Shown here one piece after another: positions 8,381 through 17,109 of a DNA stretch of 64,000 nucleotides (the stretch's first letter is position 1; each line of letters opens with the position of its first letter). Under the pieces are notes generated by a model that had not been told where the DNA came from, ran no database searches, and worked only from the letters and a program-made list of their open reading frames with translations. Position numbers and translations under genes: made by a program. This DNA is from an uncultured Bacilli bacterium (GTDB lineage: Bacteria; Bacillota_I; Bacilli_A; RF39; UBA660): the NCBI GenBank assembly GCA_934162425.1, contig CAKPIS010000007.1:1-64000 (forward strand). The letters run 5' to 3'.

Positions 8381-9556
8381 TTATACTAATTCATAAGTAT
8401 CTTTAGCTATCATAAGTTCTTCATCAGTTGGAATTATATAACATTTTATAGATGAATCTTCAGTAGAAATTAATCTTTCTTTTCCTCTTACGTTATTAGC
8501 TTCACTATCTAATTTAACCCCAAGAGAAGATAAACCGTTTATTATATCACGTCTTGTATCTTTAGAATTTTCCCCAATACCAGCAGTAAAGCATATAGCA
8601 TCGCAACCATTCATTTCAACATAATATTTAGCTATGTAATCTATTATTCTTCTAACATACATCTTTTGTGCTAAAATACAATTTTCATCACCAGATGCTA
8701 TACCATCTTCTATATCTCTAGAATCAGCACTTTTTTTACTTAATGCTAAAAGTCCACTTTCTTTATTAATCATAGTATCTATTTCTTTAGGACTCATATT
8801 AGTTTTTTCCATTATATAAGGAATAATACTAGCATCTATATCTCCACATCTAGTACCCATAATTAAACCAGCATTAGGAGTAAGTCCCATAGATGTATTT
8901 AAACATTTTCCATTTACTATTGCACTAATAGATGCACCATTACCAATATGACAAGTAATTAGTTTAGTGTCTTTCTTACCAAGCAACTCATTAAGTCTCA
9001 TAGAAACATACTTATGAGATGTACCATGAGCACCATAACGTCTTACTTTATAATCTGTATATAAGTTATATGGAAGAGCATATAAATAATTTTCTTTAGG
9101 CATAGTTTGATGAAAAGCTGTATCAAAAACAGCTGTTTGAACTGCACCAGGAAATACTTCCATAGCAGCTTTAATACCTTTTGCTGCAGCTGGATTGTGA
9201 AGTGGTGCAAGTGATGATAATTCCTCTATCTTAGATAAAACATCTTCATTGATTATAACAGTCTTATCAAAGTAATCCCCACCTTGAACTATTCTATGTC
9301 CAATCCCCTTAATTTCATCTAATGATTCAACTACATCATTTTCTTCTAATTCTTTTACTAAAGCTTCAAAAGCTTTTTCATGATTTTCTAAAAAAGTTTC
9401 TTTCTTTATTTTCTCACCATTTAACTTTATTGTGTAAAAACTTTTTTCATCTCCTATTCTTTCCATCAATCCAGAAATTAATACCTTTTCTTCTGGCATT
9501 TCATATAACTGGAACTTAAGAGATGAAGAACCAGCATTTACTGATAAAATTTTCAT
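8381..9556 (-). CDS. ackA: Acetate kinase
   Basis: Acetate kinase makes ATP and acetate from acetyl phosphate. The 391-residue protein carries the family landmarks: VNAGSSSLKF at residues 5-14, DTAFHQTMP, GTSHKYV, the phosphate loop HIGNGAS and TAGIGEN near 325. Length is typical. It would act downstream of the phosphoketolase encoded at 32418..34724, which produces acetyl phosphate, so together they form a short energy-yielding route to acetate. No phosphotransacetylase gene is in the window. It is followed by nrnA on the same strand; AGGAG precedes the ATG. Confidence 0.97.
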   Translation of the reverse strand: MKILSVNAGSSSLKFQLYEMPEEKVLISGLMERIGDEKSFYTIKLNGEKIKKETFLENHEKAFEALVKELEENDVVESLDEIKGIGHRIVQGGDYFDKTVIINEDVLSKIEELSSLAPLHNPAAAKGIKAAMEVFPGAVQTAVFDTAFHQTMPKENYLYALPYNLYTDYKVRRYGAHGTSHKYVSMRLNELLGKKDTKLITCHIGNGASISAIVNGKCLNTSMGLTPNAGLIMGTRCGDIDASIIPYIMEKTNMSPKEIDTMINKESGLLALSKKSADSRDIEDGIASGDENCILAQKMYVRRIIDYIAKYYVEMNGCDAICFTAGIGENSKDTRRDIINGLSSLGVKLDSEANNVRGKERLISTEDSSIKCYIIPTDEELMIAKDTYELV

Positions 9557-9606
9557 ATAATCACACTCCTAGGAATGATTGTACCATAATTTTTAAAGAA
9601 TTAAAA

Positions 9607-9639
9607 GAAAAAAGGTAGCAAAAACTCATGCTACCTTTT
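9607..9639 (-). terminator. Terminator after the SASP gene
   Basis: On the minus strand AAAGGTAGCA and TGCTACCTTT form a perfect ten-pair stem followed by T residues, just after the SASP stop codon. Confidence 0.85.
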
Positions 9640-9650
9640 ATATATATAAA

Positions 9651-9860
9651 CTACTTAGAAACGTTATATGATCCACCTAATTGTGATTCACCCATTTTAA
9701 CTAAACGTTTTGTGATTTCACCACCAACTGTACCATTTGCTCTTGAAGTAGCATCTGGACCTAAGTTAACACCAAATTCATTAGCTATTTCGTATTTCAT
9801 TTGTTCAATAGCTTGTTTAGCTTGTGGAGCTACTAATCTGTTGCTGTTACTTGCTTTCAT
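9651..9860 (-). CDS. Small acid-soluble spore protein, alpha/beta type
   Basis: Alpha/beta-type SASPs coat forespore DNA, protect it from UV and heat, and are degraded at germination. The 69-residue protein matches the family along its length: [14 protein letters not shown] with the germination-protease site (EIANEF), [19 protein letters not shown] and the tail. It has its own strong AGGAGGTGA site and terminator, so it is monocistronic as usual. Family knowledge predicts control by sigma-G, but I could not pick out a convincing promoter. This is the clearest single marker of true endospore formation in the window. Confidence 0.96.
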   Translation of the reverse strand: MKASNSNRLVAPQAKQAIEQMKYEIANEFGVNLGPDATSRANGTVGGEITKRLVKMGESQLGGSYNVSK

Positions 9861-9952
9861 GTGTTTTCACCTCCTGTACACTAATAGAATGTGAAAAACT
9901 AAAAATTTCATACAAAAATTCACATGGTAATTATTGTAAATTTTTTTATTTT

Positions 9953-9990
9953 AAAAAAAATAAAGGTATACATAAAGTATATCTTTATTA
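9953..9990 (-). terminator. Terminator after the 284-codon gene
   Basis: On the minus strand AATAAAGATATAC pairs with GTATACCTTTATT, with one mismatch, followed by eight T residues. Confidence 0.75.
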
Positions 9991-10009
9991 TTAACCATAT
10001 CAAGCTTTT

Positions 10010-10864
10010 TTATGCAGCTCTACCAAATCCTCCAAAACCACCAAAATCATTATAATCATCATTTGATTTATTGTTAAAAGTATCATTAAAGTTATTGCTA
10101 AAATTATTAAAATCACTATTTGAGTTTGTATCTGGCAATGACTTTTCACCAGCACAAACAGACTCTAAATCAGAATATTTTTTCTTAAGATCATCATACT
10201 CTTCTAGTAATTTTCTATTTAATCCATTATTTGCAACATTCTCTCCCCATTCATATAATTCATGTAAAAGATCAGTTGTTGCTTTCATAGGATAAACAAC
10301 ATGTGCATTTAAAGCATTTCTAACTTCGTTTGCAACTTCTTCACTTAATTTTTCAACATCACTAGTTGATTTAAATATCTTATTTTCTCCTTCTTGGACT
10401 TTATCAAATAAATTATTAGAACTTTGATTATATAAATTATCATTTTGAACAGTATTAAAATTATTAAAACTATTAAAGTTATTAGCTGTTGGAATTTGAT
10501 TAATAGCATTTAAACTTTCTGTTACAACAGGCGTAGGTTCTGTGTTTATTTCTGGAGCTGATGGCATTTTAGAAGCGATAGGCTCTGCTGTAGGAGCAGG
10601 TGTTGGCGTATTTATAGTAGGAACTATAAAATCAGGTGCAGTATTAGAAACAGGAATTTCTGGTAATGGTATATCTGGTGTTATTTTAACATCAGGAACA
10701 ATTGGTTCATCTTTTACTATAGAAGTTACTTCAGGTGATGCATCTAACGCTTTAGAAGATGCTTCTTTTACCTTTTCAGCAACCGATACATCGTTTAAAA
10801 CAACAATTCCATCACCAACTTCAACATTCAAACCATTTTTTATGTTTTCTTTCTTTTCGCTCAT
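10010..10864 (-). CDS. Low-complexity Pro/Thr/Asn-rich protein of unknown function
   Basis: I do not recognise this 284-residue protein. Residues 40-130 are a disordered Pro/Thr/Val/Ile-rich region, 130-155 are Asn/Phe-rich, 155-235 look like a folded helical part (EEVANEVRNALNAHVV, LLHELYEWGENV), and the end is Asn/Phe-rich with a GGFGGFG tail. There is no signal peptide or membrane segment, so it is cytoplasmic, perhaps a scaffold or assembly protein. The ATG has AGGAGG upstream. It lies 22 bases after a DUF1292 gene on the same strand and is probably cotranscribed with it. Confidence 0.6.
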   Translation of the reverse strand: MSEKKENIKNGLNVEVGDGIVVLNDVSVAEKVKEASSKALDASPEVTSIVKDEPIVPDVKITPDIPLPEIPVSNTAPDFIVPTINTPTPAPTAEPIASKMPSAPEINTEPTPVVTESLNAINQIPTANNFNSFNNFNTVQNDNLYNQSSNNLFDKVQEGENKIFKSTSDVEKLSEEVANEVRNALNAHVVYPMKATTDLLHELYEWGENVANNGLNRKLLEEYDDLKKKYSDLESVCAGEKSLPDTNSNSDFNNFSNNFNDTFNNKSNDDYNDFGGFGGFGRAA

Positions 10865-10886
10865 AAGAAATCCTCCTACCTTACCA

Positions 10887-11255
10887 TTACTCTTTACTAT
10901 TTAAAATTTGCTGTCCATCTTTAGCAATTTTTCTCATAGCATCCTTTACCTTTATCCACTCATCACTATCAGTTATATTTTCTAATGAATACACTCCATC
11001 TTTATCATTTAATATAGCAACATATAATTTAATCATATCATTTTCATCAACTTCATTAAAAGTATAAACTATATATTTTTTATCACTTTCATTTAACTTA
11101 AAAATAGATAGACGTTCAGCATCCTTTTTCGTACCACTATCATCTACTACAACAAATTTTTCTCTCTCATTAGTTTGTAATGCAGACATACCATTTGCAA
11201 AGCTTTGTCCGACATTAACTTTTTTACCGCTGCCAATGCTACCTAAAGTTACCAT
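10887..11255 (-). CDS. DUF1292-like protein
   Basis: The C-terminal two thirds of this 122-residue protein resemble DUF1292 (YrzB type): YIVYTFNEVDENDMIKLYVA followed by a YSLENI and DEWIKVKDAM motif, the usual spacing of that small beta-rich domain. The first 45 residues, with a Gly/Ser stretch, are extra. DUF1292 proteins are widespread in Firmicutes and have no settled function. It is upstream of the Pro/Thr/Asn-rich gene and downstream of yutD and yunB, all on the minus strand. Confidence 0.6.
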   Translation of the reverse strand: MVTLGSIGSGKKVNVGQSFANGMSALQTNEREKFVVVDDSGTKKDAERLSIFKLNESDKKYIVYTFNEVDENDMIKLYVAILNDKDGVYSLENITDSDEWIKVKDAMRKIAKDGQQILNSKE

Positions 11256-11297
11256 AAAAACACCTCTTCTATTCTTATATACTTTATTTTAACACAC

Positions 11298-11573
11298 TTA
11301 TTTTCTTTTTGCAACAAAATAAGCACATTCAAAAGCACAATTTTCTTTTAAATATGTATCTAAATTATCTATATTATTAAAATCTTTACATTTTTTATTA
11401 TTACTGTTATAAAATCCCTTTAATCTAAGCTTTCCATAAGCCCAATCACCAACAATATAATCAAAATCATTAAAATAATCTGTACATTTATTTAAAAATT
11501 CATCTTTATTATATCCATCTTTATAATTTTTTATTATTTCAAAGGAATTATTTGCTAATTTTTCACTTTCCAT
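11298..11573 (-). CDS. yutD: YutD-family protein
   Basis: This 91-residue protein carries the core YutD motif YIVGDWAYGKLRLKGFY, an upstream NYKDGYNKDEF and a downstream ENCAFECAYFVAKRK with a Cys pair. YutD-like proteins are small conserved Firmicutes proteins without an assigned biochemical function. In Bacillus the gene lies close to yunB, and here it directly follows yunB on the same strand, so local gene order supports the assignment. The ATG follows GAGGAGGC. Confidence 0.85.
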   Translation of the reverse strand: MESEKLANNSFEIIKNYKDGYNKDEFLNKCTDYFNDFDYIVGDWAYGKLRLKGFYNSNNKKCKDFNNIDNLDTYLKENCAFECAYFVAKRK

Positions 11574-11605
11574 TTTTTAGCCTCCTCTAAAATTATATCA
11601 AATTT

Positions 11606-12310
11606 TTAATTTAATGGCAAACTATAAGATGGATTATTATTTGATATGTAATTAGATACACTTCCCTTTACTACTTTTAAAACAATTGGTATTTTAGAAG
11701 TTAATTTAGTATCTTTAGAAGTAAATGGTAAAATAGTTCTTTGAGTTACTTCAACATAAACATAAACTTCTATTAAAGCACTATTTACACCATAAGCTTT
11801 AACAGATGTTTTAACATCTAATCCTACGTTACCAGAATACTCTATTTTAACAGGTATTTTAGGTCCTAAATTATATAAAAAAGCATTATTAAAAACTATT
11901 CCTATAGGCACCATATAAACTATTTTATTTTTTATTTTCTTATTTAAATTATTATAAAACATTTCAGAAGGTAAATTTTTTCCTTCTTCTAGCTCATTAA
12001 GTTTTTTCCTAACATTTTTTGAGACAATAATTAAAGCTTCATTTAAAATAGTAGTATCAAAATTAATACTTTCTATTTCCCCATCATTATTCTTTACAAT
12101 TTCATAATATTTATTATTTTTTAAAAGATTATTTAATTCTTCACTACCTGTATTTCTTAATACTTCAATTCCCATTCTTTTAGTTTGAACTTCCATATAA
12201 TTAGCTAAAACAGGAATAGCTCTTTTATTTAATATATTAAGGAGTATAGTAGTTGCTATAATTACAGATATTAGTAAAAACAAATACTTTTTTTTAAGAT
12301 TTTTTTTCAT
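11606..12310 (-). CDS. yunB: Sporulation protein YunB
   Basis: YunB is a mother-cell-expressed membrane protein needed for normal spore formation in Bacillus. The 234-residue protein starts with a lysine-rich N-terminus and one membrane segment (about residues 8-26), then an extracytoplasmic domain. Family hallmarks: IPVLANYMEVQ, FYNNLNKKIKN, GPKIPVKIEYSG, and the C-terminal VEVTQRTILPFTSK and IPIVLKVVKG, very like YunB. A TTG lies four codons upstream; I chose the ATG at 12310, although the ribosome binding site is weak. yutD follows. Confidence 0.88.
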   Translation of the reverse strand: MKKNLKKKYLFLLISVIIATTILLNILNKRAIPVLANYMEVQTKRMGIEVLRNTGSEELNNLLKNNKYYEIVKNNDGEIESINFDTTILNEALIIVSKNVRKKLNELEEGKNLPSEMFYNNLNKKIKNKIVYMVPIGIVFNNAFLYNLGPKIPVKIEYSGNVGLDVKTSVKAYGVNSALIEVYVYVEVTQRTILPFTSKDTKLTSKIPIVLKVVKGSVSNYISNNNPSYSLPLN

Positions 12311-12353
12311 ATTATCACACAATAATATATGAAAAAAAAGAAAAGTTTATTTA

Positions 12354-12899
12354 TTATAAAGCCTTTCTTTTCTTAATTTTTTTCTTTAAATCTTTAACTA
12401 TTTCCCCATAAGGTATATCTTTATATTCATTACAAAATAATATGTATAAAGCTGGAATAATATCATCATTATTAAAGCCTTCTGACTCTGCTACTAGATC
12501 ATATATATTTATTTTATTTCCTTTTGGTGTTTCAATATTAGAATAACAATACATAAGTGATTTTCTTAAAGCATCATACCATTCATATTCCAAACTAAGG
12601 AATTTAGCCTCTTCAAGATTTAAGTAATATATATTAATATTACTACTAATATTTTTTTCTTTATTTATTTTCATCTGTTTAATTATTTCTAATTGATTTA
12701 ATAAAACTCCTGCTTGTTTTTTCTTTTGTTCTTTTAGTAATCTTAATGATTCGGAAAGCTTATAATATATCCACTTATTTTCTTTTCTTTTTCTTTCTTT
12801 TAAATAGTTTATCCATATGTTTTTATCTTCTCTATCTATAGCCAAAAGAATATATTTAAGTGCTTCATTATCCATTAAATATTTTCTATATCTATTCAT
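12354..12899 (-). CDS. Lys-rich helical protein of unknown function
   Basis: I do not recognise this 181-residue protein. It is strongly basic, with long predicted helices (WINYLKERKRKENKWIYYKL and LLKEQKKKQAGVLLNQLEII) and a basic tail KKKIKKRKAL. It has no signal peptide or membrane segment. It lies upstream of yunB on the same strand with a 43-base gap. A cytoplasmic, possibly nucleic-acid-binding protein is a guess based on charge only. Confidence 0.6.
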   Translation of the reverse strand: MNRYRKYLMDNEALKYILLAIDREDKNIWINYLKERKRKENKWIYYKLSESLRLLKEQKKKQAGVLLNQLEIIKQMKINKEKNISSNINIYYLNLEEAKFLSLEYEWYDALRKSLMYCYSNIETPKGNKINIYDLVAESEGFNNDDIIPALYILFCNEYKDIPYGEIVKDLKKKIKKRKAL

Positions 12900-12962
12900 A
12901 TATATTTCCCCTTTTTATAAGCAGGTATTGTAACACAAATTAGGCTATAAATCAACAAGAAG

Positions 12963-12987
12963 AAAAAAAGAAGTCAAAAACTCCTTT
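12963..12987 (-). terminator. Terminator after the tail-anchored protein gene
   Basis: On the minus strand AAAGGAGT pairs with ACTTCTTT (one G-T) around a five-base loop, followed by a T run. Confidence 0.65.
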
Positions 12988-12992
12988 AATCA

Positions 12993-13835
12993 CTATTTCT
13001 TTTTAAATATGTCTATTATTTTATTTAAATATTTTTCCATACCAAACTTTGTTATTCCAAAATACAATAATACAGCTAATAATACTAAAATAATAATTAT
13101 AATAATTAACTTTTTAGCACCTCTTTTTTTACCTAAACTTCTAGATAAAGTACTAAAATCTTCAAAATCATTTTTAGTAAACATATTTGAATCAGTATAA
13201 AATGTTTTGTCTGCCTTAACTAAAGTCTTTTCTATATCTTTAGTAATTTCATCTGTTTTAGTTGTATCAGCAAAGCTTTCACTATCTAACTGTGATGTAA
13301 CTGGTTTAGTAACAACTGTATTATCATCCCCTTTTAACTCTGATAATATATCAAGTTCATCACTTACAGCTTCTTTTTTTATTGCCATTGTATTAATCAA
13401 TTCTTCTAATTCTTTTTCTTCCTTTTCTAGGTTTTCTACGCTTCTATCATACCTTTTATTTCTTTCAGTAAAATCTATGTATTTTCTTTTTTCCTTAGCT
13501 TCTTCTAAAAATGATCTTCTTTGTTTAGCTTCATTAATAATTTCATTTATATCATAACTTTTATTTTCTGTTTTATAAGGATTAGGTTTTTCATAATCAT
13601 CAACAATATCATAATTTTTTAAGGTTCTATATTGCCTTGTATCATATTTATCATCTAACATATCCTTTAACTTATTTAAGTTAATTTCTCTTGCAGAATC
13701 TAAAACTTCTGTATTTTTATATGTAGTATCTCGGTATATATCATCATATACATCTTCATATAATTTAGTATTTTTTCTTGTTCTTTCGAATCTTTTCTTT
13801 TCACCCACTTGATACTTGTCCATTCTAGATTGCAT
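12993..13835 (-). CDS. Tail-anchored membrane protein with a long charged cytoplasmic domain
   Basis: I do not recognise this 280-residue protein. Residues 1-240 are highly charged and probably largely helical or disordered, with a likely coiled coil near 125-165 (NLEKEEKELEELINTM). Residues about 243-262 are a strongly hydrophobic segment preceded by KKRGAKK, followed by a short basic tail. This fits a protein anchored by its C-terminus with its bulk in the cytoplasm. The ATG follows GGAGGTATATC. It is divergently oriented to the ferredoxin gene, with about 100 bases of shared promoter region. Confidence 0.65.
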   Translation of the reverse strand: MQSRMDKYQVGEKKRFERTRKNTKLYEDVYDDIYRDTTYKNTEVLDSAREINLNKLKDMLDDKYDTRQYRTLKNYDIVDDYEKPNPYKTENKSYDINEIINEAKQRRSFLEEAKEKRKYIDFTERNKRYDRSVENLEKEEKELEELINTMAIKKEAVSDELDILSELKGDDNTVVTKPVTSQLDSESFADTTKTDEITKDIEKTLVKADKTFYTDSNMFTKNDFEDFSTLSRSLGKKRGAKKLIIIIIILVLLAVLLYFGITKFGMEKYLNKIIDIFKKK

Positions 13836-13941
13836 GATATACCTCCGTACTATATAAATGATAACATACTTTACATTTTTTTTAAAGTATTATTGCTTTT
13901 TTTTCTAGCTCTTTATATAATTGTGCTATAGGAGGAATTTT

Positions 13942-14142
13942 ATGAAATTCAAAGTTGATAAGGACTCTTGCATTGGATGCGGTGCATGCCAGGCTATATG
14001 CGGTGAAATATTTGAAATAAATGATGATGGTTATGCTACTGCAAAAGATGTATTAGTTAGTGATCCTGAAGTAAAAGAAGATGCTATTAGTGCAATGGAA
14101 GGTTGCCCTACTAGTGCTATAAGTGAAGAAAAAGAAGATTAA
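13942..14142 (+). CDS. Single-cluster ferredoxin
   Basis: A 66-residue ferredoxin of the Bacillus-like [4Fe-4S] type. The motif CIGCGACQAIC at residues 10-20 gives three cluster ligands and a GCP near residue 56 gives the fourth; the rest is acidic (EINDDGYA, SEEKED), as usual for an electron carrier. The frame opens seven codons earlier, but AGGAGG lies seven bases before the ATG at 13942. It is one of the few plus-strand genes here and faces rluB, with a shared bidirectional terminator between them. The electron-transfer partner cannot be told from this window. Confidence 0.93.
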   Translation: MKFKVDKDSCIGCGACQAICGEIFEINDDGYATAKDVLVSDPEVKEDAISAMEGCPTSAISEEKED

Positions 14143-14167
14143 TCTTTATAGACTAAATCTTCTTTTT
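14129..14167. terminator. Bidirectional terminator between ferredoxin and rluB
   Basis: AAAAGAAGATT and AATCTTCTTTT form an 11-pair stem with T runs on both strands. It lies across the ends of two convergent genes. Confidence 0.8.
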
Positions 14168-14885
14168 ATTTATATCTAGCTAAATTTTTTAATTGTCTAA
14201 CTTCCTTGGTTGTTAACATTCTTCTTTCACCACTTTTTAAGTTACCTAATCCGATGAAAGCAAAAGATTCTCTTTTTAACTTTAAAACTTCGTGATCTAT
14301 ACTTTCAAATATTCTTTTAACCTCATGATTTTTACCTTCATGAATTGTTATTTCTACTATGGATGTTAAACTTTTTTTATCTATTTTTTTAAGTTTTACC
14401 CTAGATGGATAAACTTTACTTCCATCTAATAAAATACCTTGCTTTAGTTTTTTTATTTCATCTCCTGTAACTATTCCTTTTACTTTAGCTACATAAAATT
14501 TATCTATTTTATTTGATGGATGCATTAAAAGATTAGCAAAATCACCATCATTAGTTAATAAAAGTACTCCAGTTGTATCATAATCTAATCTACCTATTGG
14601 ATAAATTCTTTTAGGAATATCATCAAAATAATCTAATACCGTTTTTCTTCCCTTATCATCTTTTGTTGTACAAACAACTCCTCTTGGTTTATAAAATAAG
14701 AAATATTCCTTTGATTCAAAACCTATTGGGTTTCCCTCTACTAATATTTCATCAGAAAGTGAAGCCTTATCTCCTAAATTAGCTACCATTCCATTTACTA
14801 AAACTTTCTTTTTTAAAATTAATTCTTCTGCCTTCCTTCTAGAACAATATCCAGAATTTGCTATTAGTTTTTGCACTCTATCCAT
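14166..14885 (-). CDS. rluB: rRNA pseudouridine synthase, RluB/RsuA family
   Basis: Converts a uridine in ribosomal RNA to pseudouridine. The 239-residue protein has an N-terminal S4 RNA-binding domain (RVQKLIANSGYCSRRKAEEL) and a C-terminal catalytic domain with FYKPRGVVCT and the family signature IGRLDYDTTGVLLLTNDG, in which the Asp is catalytic. The ending HEVKRIFE also fits. Length matches RluB, whose target is in 23S helix 89; RsuA-like specificity cannot be excluded. The start codon lies only a few bases after the pcrA stop codon, so the two are one transcription unit. Confidence 0.93.
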   Translation of the reverse strand: MDRVQKLIANSGYCSRRKAEELILKKKVLVNGMVANLGDKASLSDEILVEGNPIGFESKEYFLFYKPRGVVCTTKDDKGRKTVLDYFDDIPKRIYPIGRLDYDTTGVLLLTNDGDFANLLMHPSNKIDKFYVAKVKGIVTGDEIKKLKQGILLDGSKVYPSRVKLKKIDKKSLTSIVEITIHEGKNHEVKRIFESIDHEVLKLKRESFAFIGLGNLKSGERRMLTTKEVRQLKNLARYK

Positions 14886-14887
14886 TA

Positions 14888-16975
14888 TTACACCTTCTTT
14901 ATACTTTTATGATTTTTCATTAATTTTTTAATGCCTATTCCTTTAAACGCAATTGTTGCAATAGACTTATCTACCATAACAACAACACCTGGACCATAAG
15001 AGTCATGAACTACATTATCACCAACATTTAAACCATTATCTAAGTTAAACATCTTTGTTTTATCTAATTTACTTATAAATTCTTTTTTAATACTTGGTTT
15101 ATCTATATATTCATCATCAATTTCACTTATAAATCTACTTGGCATATTAACACTTGTTTTACCAAATAAAGTTCTTCTTAAAGCATTTAATAAATATAGT
15201 TTTTTCTTTGCACGCGTTATAGCAACATAACATAGCCTTCTTTCTTCTTCTAATCCTTCTTCTTCAAAAGATGAGTTAACATGTGGAAAAATGTTTTCTT
15301 CCATACCTATTACAAATACATAATCAAACTCTAGTCCTTTAACAGCATGAATAGTCATTAAAGTAACTTTACTAGTATTATCATTTTTCTGTTCATTAAC
15401 ATCACTTACTAAACTTACCTCATTTAAAAATTCCTCAAGTGATGCTATACCACTTTCTTCTTCAAATGTTTTAGATATAGATTTAAATTCATTTAAGTTT
15501 TCTAATCTAATATCAGCTTCTAGCGTATGCTCACTTTCTAATTCTTTTTTAATTCCAGACTTATTTAAAACCATATCAATAGTTTCAGTAAGACTTAAAT
15601 TATTACTTAAATCAATCATTTCTTCTATTTGCTTTTTAAATTCTAATTCCTTACCACTTTTTATAGTATCAAAAATAGAAGTTCCATTAAGAACACTTTC
15701 CATACTTAAATTATCCACTGTTTTAGAACCAATACCCCTTTTTGGATAATTAATTATTCTAAGAAGTGATATATCATCTTTAGTATTATATATTAACTTT
15801 AAATATGCTAATAAATCTTTAATTTCTTTTCTTGAATAGAATGCAAATGCACCAACTATTCTATATGGAATATTACTATTTAAAAAACCTTCTTCTATCG
15901 TTCTTGACTGTGCATTAGTACGATATAAAACTGCTATATCATCTAGGTTAACGCCTTTATTTTTAAGTTCTTTTATCTCTTTTGTAACATATGAAGCCTC
16001 ATCTTTTTCATCATTTGCTTTAATGTACTTAATCTTTTCTCCTTCTTCATTTAAGGTCCAAAGATTTTTATCTTTCTTATTAATATTATTTTTAATAACA
16101 CTATTAGCTGCATTTAAAATCATCTTAGTAGAACGATAATTTTGCTCTAAAAGTATTACTTTAGCATCTTTATAATCTTTTTCAAAGTTTAATATATTTT
16201 TATATTTTGCACCTCTCCAAGAATATATAGACTGAGCTTCATCACCTACTACACAAATATTTTTATATTTTGCACTTATCATTTTTGATAATATGTACTG
16301 TGCCTCATTAGTATCTTGATACTCATCTATAAATACATACTTAAATAATTCTTGGTAACTATCTAATACATCTTTATACTTATTAAAAAGCATTACTGGC
16401 ATAGTAAGCAAATCATCAAAATCAAGTGAATTATTTCTTTTTAAAGCTTCTTGATATTTTTCATATACTTTATAAGTTATTTCACTTACATCATCTACTG
16501 CTAAAGATTTATAACGACTAGGAGACATCATCTCATTTTTACAAGAACTTATATTATTTTTAATAAACTTAGGATTACATCTTGTAGTATCTATATTTAA
16601 TTCTTTCATTATCTTTTTTATTAAAGTCAATGAATCATCACTATCTATAATAGTAAAGTTTTTTTCATATCCTAATTTTTCATAATTTTCTTTTATTATT
16701 CTAAGACCAAAAGAGTGAAATGTAGATATTTGCATATCATAAGCCTTACTACCTACCATTTTAATTATTCTTTCTTTCATTTCACGAGCTGCCTTATTAG
16801 TAAATGTAATTGCAAGTATATTCTTTGGATTTGCACCCTTTTCTTCTATTAAATAAGCTATTTTAGTTGTTAAAACACTAGTCTTACCAGAACCTGCACC
16901 TGCTAATATAAGAACTGGACCATCATCTGCTAAAACAGCTTCTTTTTGTTTATCATTTAAGTATTCTATATTCAT
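14888..16975 (-). CDS. pcrA: ATP-dependent 3'-5' DNA helicase PcrA/UvrD
   Basis: SF1A helicase for repair and for clearing proteins from DNA. The 695-residue protein has the ordered motifs: Q motif LNDKQKEAV, Walker A LAGAGSGKT (residues 24-32), motif Ia AITFTNKAAREM, Walker B FIDEYQDTNEAQ, motif III VVGDEAQSIYSWRGA, motif IV LEQNYRST, motif V MTIHAVKGLEF and motif VI RRLCYVAITRAKKKL. The C-terminal Tudor-like part (VGDNVVHDSYGPGVVVMV) is present, so although a little shorter than Bacillus PcrA (about 740) it is complete. It is the first gene of a pair with rluB. Confidence 0.97.
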   Translation of the reverse strand: MNIEYLNDKQKEAVLADDGPVLILAGAGSGKTSVLTTKIAYLIEEKGANPKNILAITFTNKAAREMKERIIKMVGSKAYDMQISTFHSFGLRIIKENYEKLGYEKNFTIIDSDDSLTLIKKIMKELNIDTTRCNPKFIKNNISSCKNEMMSPSRYKSLAVDDVSEITYKVYEKYQEALKRNNSLDFDDLLTMPVMLFNKYKDVLDSYQELFKYVFIDEYQDTNEAQYILSKMISAKYKNICVVGDEAQSIYSWRGAKYKNILNFEKDYKDAKVILLEQNYRSTKMILNAANSVIKNNINKKDKNLWTLNEEGEKIKYIKANDEKDEASYVTKEIKELKNKGVNLDDIAVLYRTNAQSRTIEEGFLNSNIPYRIVGAFAFYSRKEIKDLLAYLKLIYNTKDDISLLRIINYPKRGIGSKTVDNLSMESVLNGTSIFDTIKSGKELEFKKQIEEMIDLSNNLSLTETIDMVLNKSGIKKELESEHTLEADIRLENLNEFKSISKTFEEESGIASLEEFLNEVSLVSDVNEQKNDNTSKVTLMTIHAVKGLEFDYVFVIGMEENIFPHVNSSFEEEGLEEERRLCYVAITRAKKKLYLLNALRRTLFGKTSVNMPSRFISEIDDEYIDKPSIKKEFISKLDKTKMFNLDNGLNVGDNVVHDSYGPGVVVMVDKSIATIAFKGIGIKKLMKNHKSIKKV

Positions 16976-17080
16976 TTTATCTACCTCATTTACCTATCTA
17001 TTTTATCATAAAATTATATAATATTAAACGTTAATTACTAATATTTTATCATACATACATTTGTTTGTAAATGACTTAAT

Positions 17081-17109
17081 TTTAAAAGTGGATAATTTCT
17101 TACCCACTT
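17081..17109 (-). terminator. Terminator after the GH25 gene
   Basis: On the minus strand AAGTGGGTAA pairs with TTATCCACTT (one G-T) and is followed by a short T run. It overlaps the stop codon. Confidence 0.6.
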